From Amborella trichopoda (lineage: Eukaryota > Streptophyta > Magnoliopsida > Amborellales > Amborellaceae), in NCBI RefSeq assembly GCF_000471905.2, contig NW_006499751.1:2768084-2832083 (forward strand): DNA of 64,000 bases. The letters run 5' to 3'. Position 1 is the first letter of the stretch. The number at the start of each line of letters is the position of its first letter. The position numbers and the translations under genes are program-made. Of the stretch, positions 1-10,599 are shown piece after piece. The notes under the pieces were generated by a model. It searched no databases, was not told where the DNA came from, and was given only the letters and a program-made list of their open reading frames with translations.

Positions 1-187
1 GACCTAAGGTTCGTAGCATTTGGCCTTTAGAAAGGCATGATTCTGTCCGAGGAGGCCCTTACAAAAACCTCACGTTTCATAATCGCAACTAGTCCCTTGA
101 GGGTGAGGACTTCGACAAGATCCCTCAAACTTCTCGAATGAATGTACTTCTCGATTCTCTCGAAGCACAACATTCGGTGGGGCATGC
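1..187 (+). mobile_element. 3' internal end of a Tat-like LTR retrotransposon
   Basis: These bases lie immediately upstream of a recognisable LTR start at 188. They resemble the sequence just upstream of the other 3' LTR at 30962: both have a 'ctctcgaag' block, then 'cattcg' and a G-rich run ending one base before the LTR. The run at about 175-187 (cggtggggcatgc) is the best candidate for the polypurine tract that primes plus-strand synthesis, though it is impure. No coding frame is visible. The rest of this element lies left of the window. Confidence 0.6.
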
Positions 188-1466
188 TGTTGGAAGATAT
201 TTCTCATCAACATGGGGCCCCTACTCAATAAAGCCTAGCAAATGGTAGAAATTTCGACAGTCTCATAATAGCCCTAGAATCGGCCAAACATATTCATAAG
301 GTCTCTCAAAAGTCTCCTATCAAGTTTCGTCGTAGTTCGACATGTCTAAGGCAATGCAAACTGATAAACAGTTCCAACAGAATCAGAGTCTAACACCTTG
401 AAATGGCCCTTATAACTTAAGCTATATTTTTTGTGTTGCAAATATCTATAGGACCACCACCATTAGATCTAGTACAATAAAAAACCCCCAAGGGTCAAAT
501 TTCAGCCTGAACGGACACTCCAGGAAGACGTTATAGGTAAAATAGTGAAAAGGGAGGGGTCACACGCTATTCCCATGCGGCCACCCTGCAACTCCACGCC
601 ATGGAAGGGACAGTCATGGCCACTGAATTTTGAAGCTCATATCTCACCTTCCCAAGTCGGATAATGCTCAAATTTGGTGAGCATGTTCATCTAGTCAAGA
701 CGAGCGATTCAATGTGGCACACCCCATGACGACACCCAAGCGCGTAGAAAAGCTAGAGAGAAGTTGCTGATCTGTGAAGAAAGAGCAGGAAAATTAGCAG
801 CATCGTGCCTCGCTCGAGCAGCTAGCTCACGTCGCTCGCAAACCCGATCGTCACAAGACCAATTCCATCGTGGGTGTAAGGTCTCTGGCTATCACTGACC
901 TGAACCCCGTGTGTGATGAAAAGGCAGATTCTACACACAAAGCTGACGTAGTGACTGTAAATTTTGTCGTCGAAATTCCAGATTTCGATCAAAATTCCAA
1001 AGTTGCAAAATCTTCGTTCGAGTAGAGAATCGAGTTACATTTGTTGCCCCGCTGTCGGAACGGCATGCTCAGTGTAATTCAGCGAAAAAATCACCGAAAA
1101 ACATCAAGGAATGAGTAAACTATCGATCCGAAGTTTCGAGATCCATTCAAATTTCAAGTCACATGATCATGCACTAAAAACACGATCCATGGCTCGAAGT
1201 TGATATCAAATCGATCGCCATGCCGAGCACTATAAGAAAACAATCATCTATGATCAACCGAGCATCAAAACGACCCCGGATCAGCCATGCAAGATCACAC
1301 AAGTTCAAGGGCAATATAGGGACTGTTATGGAATTCCATGAATTGCTAAGAAGGGGCAAATCTATCATTTTGCACCCTATTTTCTAATTTATTTTAAATC
1401 AATTTAATCTTAATTTCTGGTAATTAGGGTTTCTTTTGATCATCTACCCATCCTTGGAGTAAATTC

Positions 1467-1474
1467 TATATATA
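1467..1474 (+). promoter_or_regulatory. TATA box of LTR A
   Basis: The octamer tatatata lies 1.28 kb into the LTR. It follows the 'catctaccca' block that also precedes the TATA boxes of the sister LTRs at 10063, 16341 and 32328. It would place the transcription start near 1500, ahead of the pyrimidine-rich leader. Activity of this copy is not shown. Confidence 0.6.
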
Positions 1475-1631
1475 CGTACCAGCATTGTACGCACTAGAGG
1501 ACTCAACCTTTCACAAAAGAGAGAGTTTTTACTTAATACAAGTTTCTCTTTCCTCAGAATTGTTGGGTCATGTTTGAGAGAGAGAGTGAGGTGAGAGAAA
1601 CTTTTGACCGGTACCCCTAAGTTCGAGGTAA

Positions 1632-1810
1632 TTTTCTCTTTCTTTTCTTTTTTTCTTCTTCTCTCTCTCTTCTTTCCTCTCTTTCACCCTCCTTCTCTGT
1701 CTGAGTTCCTCGCAGGGGTCATGCACGGCAGTGGCAGTGTCGTGCATGCCTCCCCTGAGGTCACACAGGTCATGCATGACGGTGGCAGTGCCATGTCCGA
1801 CTGTCCTTCT
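1632..1810 (+). repeat. Pyrimidine tract and short hairpin repeat in LTR A leader
   Basis: A TC-rich run at about 1632-1700 is followed by two related units of about 52 bp starting near 1720 and 1772. The first contains catgcacg ... cgtgcatg, an 8-bp inverted repeat. This is the short version of the arrays in LTRs at 7690-8220, 10600-11417, 16740-17325 and 32735-33029. Confidence 0.55.
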
Positions 1811-2938
1811 CCTTTTGCTCTTCTATCTCCCTATCCTAGTGAGGCCTATAGATAGCACTGCCTATTGCCATCCACAAACGTAGCTTCAACGTCTTAGTGG
1901 AGAACCCCGACGACGGAACTTTCTGCCACCCGTAGGGGTCCTTTCCTATTGCGCGTCTAAAGTAGACGGCGATACCCTTTGCTGCCCGTTAGATACGTCG
2001 GCAACGTCTACCGCCATCCACAAGCTTCCTTCGTGTATTTGGTGCTTATCACCATCCTTTCAGCATCCCACGCCTATCGTCGTGCCCCTCGTGAGGATTA
2101 CCATCGTGCACTTTACGAAGGACTATCGTCGTGCGCTTCATCAGAGACTATCGCTACTCACGTGGGAGCGTGTTGTCTCCTTTTGTTGCCAATGGTGATG
2201 CCTAGCACCATTCGTAGTTCATTTCTCGCTCTCTAGCCATGAGCAGTAATGTCGAGTGCTGCCCAAGTGCCACAACACTGCTATTCCATGTTCGTGAGTG
2301 GGAACGCCTTGCACCGTCTGGACCCCATCTCTCTATCGTCTCATGTTTTATTTTCATTGTCTTTTCTCTTCTCACTTGATGAGGGTAGACTTAGCTTAGC
2401 ACCGCCATATCAGTCTTAGTTTCGAGTAGTATTGCTGCCATGCTGGTCTTGAGAACCATGCCCGTCTTACTACCACTCCGAGTCGATAACTTCTCAGTTG
2501 CCATGCTAGTCTCTCCACTTCATCGAGTTTTCCTTCCCTTTCCTATATTTATTTGAACCTTATGCTTCATCTCCCTCTCGTATGAATGTACATTGCCCTA
2601 AGACAAGGGTGAGTCTTTCTGACCCACTTGTCTCACAAATTAGCCATAGAAGTGTTGTGCGGAAAGCAAGAGGACTGTAGGTCAAGGGAGGCGATTCCGA
2701 ACCAGCTAAAGCAGTTGGGGGGCTTTCTTCGTGATATAAGAGGGCACCCACGCTAGCCAGCCTGAGTAAGTCACAAACCCACCTTCAATTCCTCTCTCAT
2801 CGGTTGGTATACCTACCCTTGCTCTCGAGCAAGGTTCTGAGAGAGCGATCTCAAATCCCTGGTTCACCAGAAACGCGAGATACATGCCTCCATATCATCC
2901 AGATCCGGAGGGCAAGATTGAGGCACCTAACCACTAGT

Positions 2939-3492
2939 GTCTTTCTCAACTGCCTCCAGTGCATCCTTCTTATGTTGGTTCCTTTGAGTTTTCTGTCAAG
3001 AACCTCGAAGTCTGGACATTTCAAGATTGTACCTGCAGGAGACATAGAAGAGGAAGAGGAAGAAGAAAAAGAGGAAGAAGAAGAGGGGTTAGTAAGTGAG
3101 GGGCCTTTAAGGTCATTCCCTTCACTCGACCGATCTAGGCAGCTTTTTACGTCATCATCAGAATTGGACATGTGCAGGGAGTCTTTTAGGTCTTTCCCTT
3201 GCTTAGACCATTGGGGGGTGCTTTTAATGTCATCACCCTTATTGGACGTGCCCTTAGTAGGAGATGACCCAAGGATGACCTCATGGTGAGGAGAGGGACA
3301 AAGAATGATCGCACTGAGGATGAAATCTTGTAAGGTTGGCAAGCGAGGAAGAGGCCTGAGAAATTCTTGCTCGACCGGGGGCTGAGGAACCATGTTCTTT
3401 CGACGAGCAGCTCTTGGGGCCCATCTCCACTTTGGTACCTTTGGAGATGCTTGGTCTGTTTCGCTAGGTTTGTGAACACAATTGCCTCTCAT
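2939..3492 (-). pseudogene. gag-pol linker of minus-strand Tat element
   Basis: An open frame of about 180 codons runs into the LTR A junction. It has a motif-rich middle with repeated 'SDDD' and 'KGDD' style acidic/serine segments, a serine run, and a C-terminal 'HWRQLRK' stretch. The plus-strand element has the same order at 21789-22390, although there the frame is shattered by stops. Such a low-complexity segment between zinc knuckle and protease is usual in Tat-lineage polyproteins. No catalytic motif is present. Confidence 0.55.
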
Positions 3493-3799
3493 TTTATAGA
3501 CTTAAGTCTACTTCGTCTGTGATAAACTCTCCATGGTTGGGAAGTTGAGGTTTCAGCAAGATCTAAATCATCATTACCCAGGTCTTGTGTCGGGAGGCCC
3601 TCTCGCACCGGTGCACCAGTGACTTGGGGATCTTTCTCTTAACGTTACAAGCTGCACTCGCTCAAGTCATGGCCCCATATCTGATGGTACAGGAACCAAT
3701 GGTTCTCAGTTCCCTGAGCAAGGAGTCAGGACTGCCTTGTCGACTTTAGTATGACGAGACCTTCTTGAAGCATCATGACAAATAAGCACAAAGGAGATC

Positions 3800-4040
3800 G
3801 GCTTCCTCATGGACTGTCACTATGTGGGAAGCTTCTGCTGCCCCGAATGCTTTCTTAAGCTCTTTGAGTTTTATATGACCCTTCTAGATCAAAGCCTCGA
3901 TGATGTCTTTAAGTGTGTAGCATTCCTCTTTGGGGTGGTTGATCCTTCGATGGTAAGCACAATATCTTGTGTCTGTGTCAAGTCCAGCTTGATCAGGAAA
4001 TTTGGCCTTAGACAGCTCGATCATGTTTTGCTCTAGTAAT
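3800..4040 (-). pseudogene. gag zinc-knuckle segment (C-X2-H-X4-H-X4-C) of minus Tat element
   Basis: On the minus strand the frame reads CAYHRRINHPKEEC, encoded from 3961 down to 3920. This is the modified zinc knuckle of Tat/Ogre gag proteins (C, H at +3, H at +8, C at +13). It is followed by 'LKDIIEALI', which matches the plus-strand copy near 21250-21340, where the first Cys and second His are lost. A stop lies just after it (EALI*KGH). The segment would bind the RNA genome during packaging. It is separated from the capsid frame by frameshifts. Confidence 0.6.
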
Positions 4041-4369
4041 AATCGGAGTAGTGCATGAACCCATTCTTTTTCAAAAGGGTAAACCTTATTCTTATGCTTG
4101 GCTCAATAATCATCTCGATTAAGGTTCGCAGGTGGGAGTACCCTGTTATACGATTCTTGCTGCTTGCCTACCTAAGGTGCTGTCTTTATTGTGTTTACCC
4201 CTTTGGAGAGGTCCAAAGTCTGAGAAGTAGCTTTCTTTGAATCACTAAAGGTGACAGCTGCACTGTTCACCCCGTTTTGTGGATTGCTCCGGGCGTTGGT
4301 TCAAGAGTTGTCATTGCCCCAGTTATTCCCCGAGCTTGAAGATTGTTGTCATGACCCACTATGGTGACG

Positions 4370-5407
4370 TTACAAGCTCTCTATGTGCACAAACTTAGAG
4401 ATGAGCTCTGATATGGAGGTCGGACTTGAGGCCTTGACATGTAAGGCGATCTCAAGTTGCATGTTTCGCACACAGGTTTGGACTGCTTCCTTCTCTGGCA
4501 TGGGATTAGGATGGCAAGCAGCCAAATCCCTCCACCTTGCTATGAATTGATCGATGGGGTCATCTGGTTCCTGGGTCAAGGTGATAAGCTTTATGGTTTG
4601 GACTTCTCTCTCGACCTCATAGAAGCATTGGTGGAACAACTTCTCCATTTCCTCCCAAGTATGTACTGAATTTGGGGGAAGCTGGGCATACCACTGAAAG
4701 GCCTGGCCATCAAGGGTTTCAAGGAACTGACAAAGGAGGAGTCTCCCATCCGTCGTTGTCTCGCAATATGCCGCTTGGAAGTGTGCGATATGTTGGTGCG
4801 GGGATGTCGTTCCATCGAACAGGGGAAACTTCCCTTTCTTACAGTATGAGGGAAACGACACCTGATCAATGTAAGAGGAGTATGAATTTTGGTATAACAT
4901 TACACCCTGTATTCCCGGGATCTGCATATTCTTTAAGTTGTGGGTTGTCATAGCATCGATGTCTTCCTGTGAGAGAGGGTGAGGGACAAAATTGTCCTGT
5001 GAGGCAGAAGGAGGAGGCGGCCTTAGAGCCACATCATCCAAATGGTGGGAATTGGCCTCATGGTTAGTCGCGTGTCGTGCAGTTTCCATGCGATCAATCT
5101 TCTCCATCATTGCTTGCACCATCTGTTCAAACCTATCCATTCGTGCTTCCTGTGAGTCTCTAGGTTCATTTACAACTATGACACTGACCATTTCTCCAGG
5201 GAGGTCTGACTTAGGTGCAGTTGAGGGCTTCCTAGCTTGGCAGGTTACATGCGGCAGATCAGTCAGCAAGGGCTCAGGATGCTCCGACTGGACTCGAATC
5301 TTGTATGCCGAGCATATATGGACCGGTTCTCGACAGTCTTGAGACTGTGGTTGCTGAGTGGCTAAGTCATCTTCCACGACACTGACCACGGTGCAGGTTT
5401 CTTGCAC
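4370..5407 (-). pseudogene. gag capsid domain (Retrotrans_gag) of minus Tat element
   Basis: This 345-codon open frame holds the plant gypsy capsid core. From about residue 190 it reads KFPLFDGTTSPHQHIAHF, then FLETLDGQAFQWYAQLPPNS, then 'TWEEMEKLFHQCFYEV', then 'DQFIARWRDLA'. These are the hallmark positions of the Retrotrans_gag family, which forms the virus-like particle. The upstream part (DLPGEMVSVIVVNEPRD) matches the plus-strand gag near 20000. It is the longest unbroken retroelement frame in the window. The N-terminal leader (6712-5410) and the zinc knuckle are in other frames, so the polyprotein as a whole is broken. The start used is the first Met of the open frame and is arbitrary. 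Confidence 0.8.
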
Positions 5408-6112
5408 CTATTCTTCAAGCCTTGTAGTCTGAAGATGGTAGAAGGGATTCTGATGTAGAGAGTCATCAGAACTGGGTTCCCCGACTGTATTGGTTGCTTC
5501 CCTAAGCAGGATTTGCTGACCCTTGTTGCGCTTGGCCTTGAGGCTTTGATGGACCTCATGTCAGAACTACGATCGGGACTGCAGCAAGTCGGCCCTTCTT
5601 GCACAATAGACAGCCATCTCCATTAGGTGAAGCAAAGGGTGTGAGCCAGGAATTGGGGTTAAACTTGGCTGGGGAGGACGAAGGACTTGATCTCCCATGA
5701 GGTCTCTGCCCTGAGCTCTCTTATGGGCTCTAAAGGCATGACCGAGTTGACGAGGTTGGCTCAAGATGGTACTCTTGGGGAAAGTCTTCGCGTACTAAGG
5801 CTTGAGGTGCTTGGTAGTTTGGGAAGGCGGTGTGTGTGCACCCCTTGAAGAATGATTATGGGTGACTTGGGGGTCAGCGTGGGCTCAAACAAGTTGTCCG
5901 GCCTAAGGAGACCGAGGACCACGAATAGGAGTCTGTAAGGAAACAGGTGGAAGCCTACCCCTTACAAGGTGCGCTAGTGTGTGTTGAGTGGGAGAACGAG
6001 AGGGTCGTTTCCCATGTACTCAAGTTAGCACAGCGACGGCTTTGCCCCGAGTGGTGGGATGCACATGAAAAACGTGTACAAGATCTGACCGAAGAAGGCC
6101 TGATGTTGAAAA

Positions 6113-6712
6113 CTAACTCAAGGTAACATAAAGGTTGCCTCGAGGTGTGGCTCGAGTGGATGACCCACAAGCCTTAGCGTGTGTGTGAGAGGTGAAGGCC
6201 CCATGGTCTCCTCCTCTATGTGTTGAGCCTCTAAGCATAGAGACCTGAGGTGGTGAAGAAATGTGGGGGGTAGCCTTGCGGCGACCCACAGGAGCAGTGA
6301 CGACTTCCTTGCTTTTTCTAGAAAGGGACTGAGCAGCCTTTCGGCATACCTTGGAATTACAACAGGCAAGTGACTTGCCCGTGATAGGGTGCGTGCTGTG
6401 AATGGTAGCAGATGTGCTACCAATGGAAGGTGCTTTGGTGGAGGTTCTACCAGGGCAAGGAAATGAGGAGTTAGGGACCTTGAAGTCCTTTCTCACACCT
6501 ATCCAGGTTAAGACCTGGGAGCTAAACACTGGGTCTTTTCTCAAGAGGAAACTTGGTGACGAAGTTCGAAGAACTTGTTCCTGGGGTAAGCTTGCGAATG
6601 AGGGGATGAGAAAATCCTCGATCTGGATGAATGGGTTAAGGAATCTATAAGCTATGTAAATGTAATGCAAAAAACAAAAGGAGAGACTAGCCAAACAAGG
6701 ACGATCTGACAA
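6113..6712 (-). pseudogene. N-terminal leader of gag, minus Tat element
   Basis: This 199-codon frame begins a few bases after the primer site. It resembles the region just after the primer site of the plus-strand element (18490-19170): both have 'RFLNPFIQIEDF'-like or 'RLFYPFIRVGDF'-like starts, 'TGKSLA' and 'GRRKATPH' / 'GRQKATPH'. Conservation between two elements suggests it was once translated or is an ORF1-like leader of the kind described for Ogre elements. It carries no recognised domain. Confidence 0.45.
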
Positions 6713-6718
6713 AGGGGT

Positions 6719-6736
6719 TTCCCAGTGGAGTCGCCA
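6719..6736 (-). other. Primer binding site, tRNA-Arg type
   Basis: The minus strand reads TGGCGACTCCACTGGGAA. The 3' end of plant tRNA-Arg(ACG) would give TGGCGACTCCGCTGGGGA, so 16 of 18 positions match, and both differences are G to A. It sits three bases inside the LTR end at 6740. It fixes the strand of the element and shows that the LTR to its right is the 5' LTR. Confidence 0.8.
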
Positions 6737-6739
6737 AGC

Positions 6740-9341
6740 TAGTTAGGTGCCTCGATCACGCCCTTTGGGTTGAGATGAACTGGCGGCATGTGTCTCGAGT
6801 TTCAGGAGAACTCAGGACTTGAGATAGCTCTCTTGAAAACCTTGTTAGGAAACAAGGGTAGGTATATCAAACGATGAGAGAGGAATTTAAGGTGGGTTCA
6901 GGACTTACTCCGGCTGGCTTGTGTGGGCGCCCTCTTAGATCACGAAGAAAGCCCCCCAGTCCTTCAACTAGTTTGAAATCGCCTCCCTTGTCATGTACTA
7001 TTATGTCTCTGCAATCACACACACGTGGTTAATATTACAAGACAAGTGGGCTAAGGGACCCCACCTTGTCTTTGGGTGAATGTACACAAGCGTGCACATC
7101 CAAGAGAAGAAAGGGAGAAAAAGAAGAAAGAGATTGGGGTGAGAGGAAGAAAAGGAAGAGATAGAATAGAAGAAAGGGGTAAGAAGAATTTGACCAAGCG
7201 GCTAAACTGACACAGTGGCTAGACCAGTAGGTGATTAACCTGGCATGGCAGCAAGACATGCACGGTAACTCAGACCGACACCATGGCATTACTACTAGAC
7301 AACAAAATTAATACTGACCAACCTGCCAAGATGGCTAATCTGTCATGGCAGTAAGACGGGCACGATAACTCAAATCAGCACAACGACATTACTCTTAGAC
7401 GATAGGACTACCATGATAGTGCCAATCTTAACCTCCCTTGGTCAAACGAGAGAGTAAGAAGAAAGAAGAGAGAAAAGAAGATGAAGAAGAGAAGAGTAGA
7501 GTAGAAGAAAGGAGAAGAGACAAGTAGATGAGAAAAAGATGAAGAATAAAGAAGAAGAGAGAGAGGAAAGAGAGAGAGAGAGTGGCAGGAAAAAGAAAGA
7601 AAATAAGATAGGAAGAAGTGATAGAAAGAAAGAAGAGAGAGAAAGAATAAGGAAGAAGGAAGGAGAGGAAGATAGAGAGAGAAGCAAAACATGGATGTCG
7701 ATGAGCTTCCACTGTCCATAATAGGAGAGAGAGAAAAGAAAGAAACATGGAAGGTGATGAGCTTCTGCCAACCGTGAAAATGGAGAGAGGAGAGAAAAGA
7801 TGCATGGACAGTGATGGGCTTCTGCTGTCCATGATGAAGGAGAGAGGAGAGAAGGCACATGGACGGTGATGAGCTTCTGCCATCCATGAGGAAGGAGAGA
7901 GGAGAGAGAAGAGCATGGACGGTAATGGGCTTTTGCCATCCATGACATGAGAGAGGTAAGAGAGAGAACATGAACGGCGATGGCTTACGCCGTCCATGAC
8001 ATGAAAGAGATATAACAGAGAGAACATGGATGGTGATGGCTTCCACCGTCCATAACATGAAAGAGAGACAACAGAGAACATGGACGGCGATGGCTTTTGC
8101 CGTCCATGACATGAAAGAGAGACAAGAGAGAGAACATGGATGGTGATGGCTTCCGCCATTCATGATATGAATGAGAGAAGGAAAAGGAAAATATGAACGG
8201 CGATGAGCTTTCATTATCGATCAGGATTGCTCTGGCACCTATTTTGCTGAAAGATGACTACTTTCTCGTTGGGTTCGGCATGCCGATCTATTTGATACCA
8301 ACTTCAAATAACGGATCGCATTTTTAAGCTACGATCACGTGACTTGAAATTGGAATGGATCTTGAAAATTTTGGATCGAAAGTGTGGTCGTTCCTTGATA
8401 GTTTTCTTTGATTTCTTCGTTGTATTACACTGAGCATGTCGTCACGATCGCGTTGTAACAAACGCAGCTCGATTTCATGCCCGAACGAAGATTTCAGAAC
8501 TTTTAGGTTTTAACGGGAATCTAGAATTCTGACGGCCGAAATTTGCAGCAACTTTGATGCCTTCGTGTGAAAAATCTGACCGTTCATCACAAACGGGGTT
8601 TGGACTAGAGATAGCTCTAGACCTTATGGACGTGATGGAACTAGTCTCGTGCCGATCTTATGCGTGAGCGCCATGATATGGCCACTCAAGTGGGTCATAG
8701 TGCTGCTGAATTTTCTACAACTTTTGCCACATATCGCCAAGTTCTCTTTAGCCTTTCTCCCTACTCAGGTATCGTCACGTAGCGTACCACATATGGAAAC
8801 ACTCGTCTTGACAAGATGAACACGTTCCAAAAGGTTTGAGCATGATCTGACTCAAAATGAGTGAGATACGGGTCATTAAAATTGCTGCTCATGATTGTGA
8901 AAATAGTCACCATTAATGGTGACTTAGTGCAGGGAGGCCGCATGGGAATAGTGTGCGGTCCGCCCCTTTTTAATGTTTCACTCATAACTTTGTCCTAACA
9001 CATCTGATTAGTCGAAACTTGACCCATAGGGGTTTTCAACCGTGCCGGATCCAATGGCATTGATCCCATAGCTGTTTGGCACATCGAAAATAGAGTTTTA
9101 GTTACAGGGTCCGTTTCAGGGTGTTGAAGGTCGATTTTTTCAAAATTGTTTCTTTGTCTGTACTACCTTAGACATGTCGAAATGTGATGAAACTTGAAAG
9201 ATAGCCTTTTAAAGTCCTTAGGAAGATTTTCACTCGTTCTGGGGCAATTTTGAGACTATTGAAAATTTCACTGTATGTCAGGCTTTATTGACCTTTTATT
9301 CCGCATCGCAGACTTAAGGTGCTAAAAAATGCGTTCAAACA
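6740..9341 (-). mobile_element. 5' LTR of minus-strand Tat element (LTR B), core promoter missing
   Basis: On the minus strand it starts TGTTTGAACGCATTTT at 9341 and ends CACCTAACTA at 6740, where the usual CA has decayed to TA. Its U3 (9341 to about 8215) matches LTR A 188 to about 1260 and the fragment at 37548-38043. At about 8215 it jumps directly into the hairpin array. The stretch corresponding to LTR A 1260-1650, with TATA box and transcription start, is absent. Conserved U5 sequence is at 6900-6990. It could not drive the element next to it. Confidence 0.75.
7440..8220 (-). repeat. Hairpin tandem array and polypyrimidine tract in LTR B
   Basis: About ten units of roughly 55-57 bp run from 7690 to 8220, at about 7690, 7747, 7802, 7857, 7914, 7969, 8024, 8078, 8133 and 8191. 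Each carries catggacggcgatgg ... ccgtccatg, an inverted repeat of 8-9 bp around a short loop. Next to it, 7440-7690 is a purine-rich tract on the plus strand, which is polypyrimidine in the LTR sense. Open frames of up to 268 codons across this block are by-products of the repeat. Confidence 0.8.
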
Positions 9342-9885
9342 ATGCCATTTGCATTGCCAATTGGATCATAGCCCCAAATCCTCAACCATGACCATTTAGG
9401 ACCATAGAACTTGGGCACCATTGACATTGGCGCCAGGATCCTATTGCCCCGGACCATCATTCCTTGTTGTTAGCGTAAATTTTATCTCTTTCCTTCTTTT
9501 TCATGCCTCCTCGACACCTTTGATTATGAAGGCCACTTCCCTCAACCTATCTTGCACCCCAAGTAGGGTAATACCTGACTCTAAGCATGCTTGAGTCTGG
9601 TTGGGCCTCGATCTCATCTAGTCAAAGACCGTGGACCCGGATATGGGCTCTAGCCCGAGATCGCTCTCTCAGAAACCACAGTGCGTGTAGTGCGCATGTG
9701 GGTAGGTACCAACTAGTGAGAGAGAATATAGGGTGTGAGGTGGGACCTACCTCACAGTGGGTTCATGACATGCTCAGGCATGCATTGACGCCCTCTTAGA
9801 TCACGAAGGAAAGCCCCTTAGCTTGAGGTTGGTTCGGCTATGGCTCCCTTGTTGCGCGCTGCGCCTTATGAACAAACATGCGGAA
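9342..9885 (-). mobile_element. LTR 3'-end fragment, minus orientation
   Basis: The stretch 9640-9870 is the reverse complement of the U5 end of the Tat LTRs: it shares the conserved block cgccctcttagatcacgaag (9790-9810) with 6925-6945. LTR B starts exactly at its left edge, so LTR B appears to have inserted here. A minus-strand TGGCGCCAATG at about 9425-9435 might be a decayed primer site of a different class, but this is weak. Confidence 0.45.
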
Positions 9886-10062
9886 GATGGCCAAACAAGT
9901 GCACCGAAAGACCCTAACTACTGTTTTGGAATTTCATGAATTGTTGAGTAGGGGCAAAAACATCATTTTTCACCTTATTTTTAGATTTTTTTTAAGTCAA
10001 AATAATTGTAATTATCATCAATTAGGCTAGATTTTGGGCATCCACCCATGTTCGGGCCCAAT

Positions 10063-10072
10063 TTTATAAATA
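10063..10072 (+). promoter_or_regulatory. TATA box of the plus-strand LTR fragment
   Basis: tttataaata lies after the 'catccaccca' block that precedes the TATA boxes in the sister LTRs. An AATAAA polyadenylation hexamer follows about 60 bp later at 10125-10130. That is the normal plant LTR layout of TATA, start site, then polyadenylation signal in R. Confidence 0.6.
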
Positions 10073-10599
10073 TGTGCTAAACTTAATTGTAAAAGGCTTC
10101 CTCTCATTTTCTACATCGATCAATAAAATTTGAGAATTTGCTTTGAGAGTGTGGATGTGTCTTCGAGAGTGAAGAAAAAGGTCGATACCTTTCGGTATGG
10201 TAATTTTCTCTCTCTTCCTCTCATCTCTCTCTTTCTCTCTCCTCCTCTCATGTTTCTTTCTCTCTCCTCCTCTCGTCTCTCTTTCTCTCTCCTCCTCTTT
10301 CTGTCTCTTCTCTCAAGATGCATGGCAGTGGGTAGTCTCCGTGTGTGTCTTTCATCTTCTTCTTTCTTCTTCTTTCTTCTTTTCCTTTGTTCTCTTTCTT
10401 TACTCATCCTCATTTTTTCCTAATCCTTCTTCTCTTTCTTAATCTCTCACTTCTTTCTTTCTTCATGTTCTCTCTCTTCTCGATGCATGCACAATAATGC
10501 TTATCGTCGGGTATGATGATGATCTCCTCAGGAACACACACATTGAGCCAGGCCTTAACCCGAGTGGTGAGCCGGCCACAATCTGAGTTTCTTCCTATG

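Larger units (their letters stand above)
188..2933 (+). mobile_element. 3' LTR of plus-strand Tat/Ogre-like retrotransposon (LTR A)
   Basis: The LTR starts TGTTGGAAGATATTTC and ends CACCTAACCA, so it has TG...CA ends and is 2746 bp long. The start aligns with the starts of the LTRs at 14968, 30962 and, in reverse, 9341. The end aligns with the LTR end at 18463. In order it holds a U3 of about 1.28 kb, a TATA box at 1467, a pyrimidine tract, two hairpin-bearing units at about 1720-1810, and a U5 with the conserved block at 2675-2760. After the LTR the sequence goes straight into the gag-pol linker of a minus-strand element, with no primer site. It is therefore a 3' LTR inserted into an older element. 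One copy of the 5-bp target site should be CTAGT at 2934-2938; its partner is outside the window. Confidence 0.8.
2939..6718 (-). mobile_element. Internal region of minus-strand Tat/Ogre-like retrotransposon (gag half only)
   Basis: Read on the minus strand from the primer site at 6736, this carries gag and the linker before pol. It stops at about 2939, where LTR A is inserted. The break corresponds to about position 22380 of the plus-strand element at 14968-33029: the block around ctcaactgcctcc at 2947-2960 matches the reverse complement near 22370. Protease, RT, RNase H and integrase are absent from the window. Because the interruption is at an LTR edge, the missing part may continue beyond the left end of the window. 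Confidence 0.8.

Noticed and set aside
7408-8214. Open reading frame of 268 codons (minus) and overlapping frames of 243 and 168 codons
   Set aside because: They translate the tandem hairpin array and the pyrimidine tract in all frames. The serine/leucine/phenylalanine and 'MDG.SPS' repeats are the array itself, not a protein.
9418-9435. Minus-strand TGGCGCC word as a primer binding site
   Set aside because: Only the first seven bases match a known plant primer class and no clear LTR end precedes it. Mentioned only as a weak possibility in the fragment entry.
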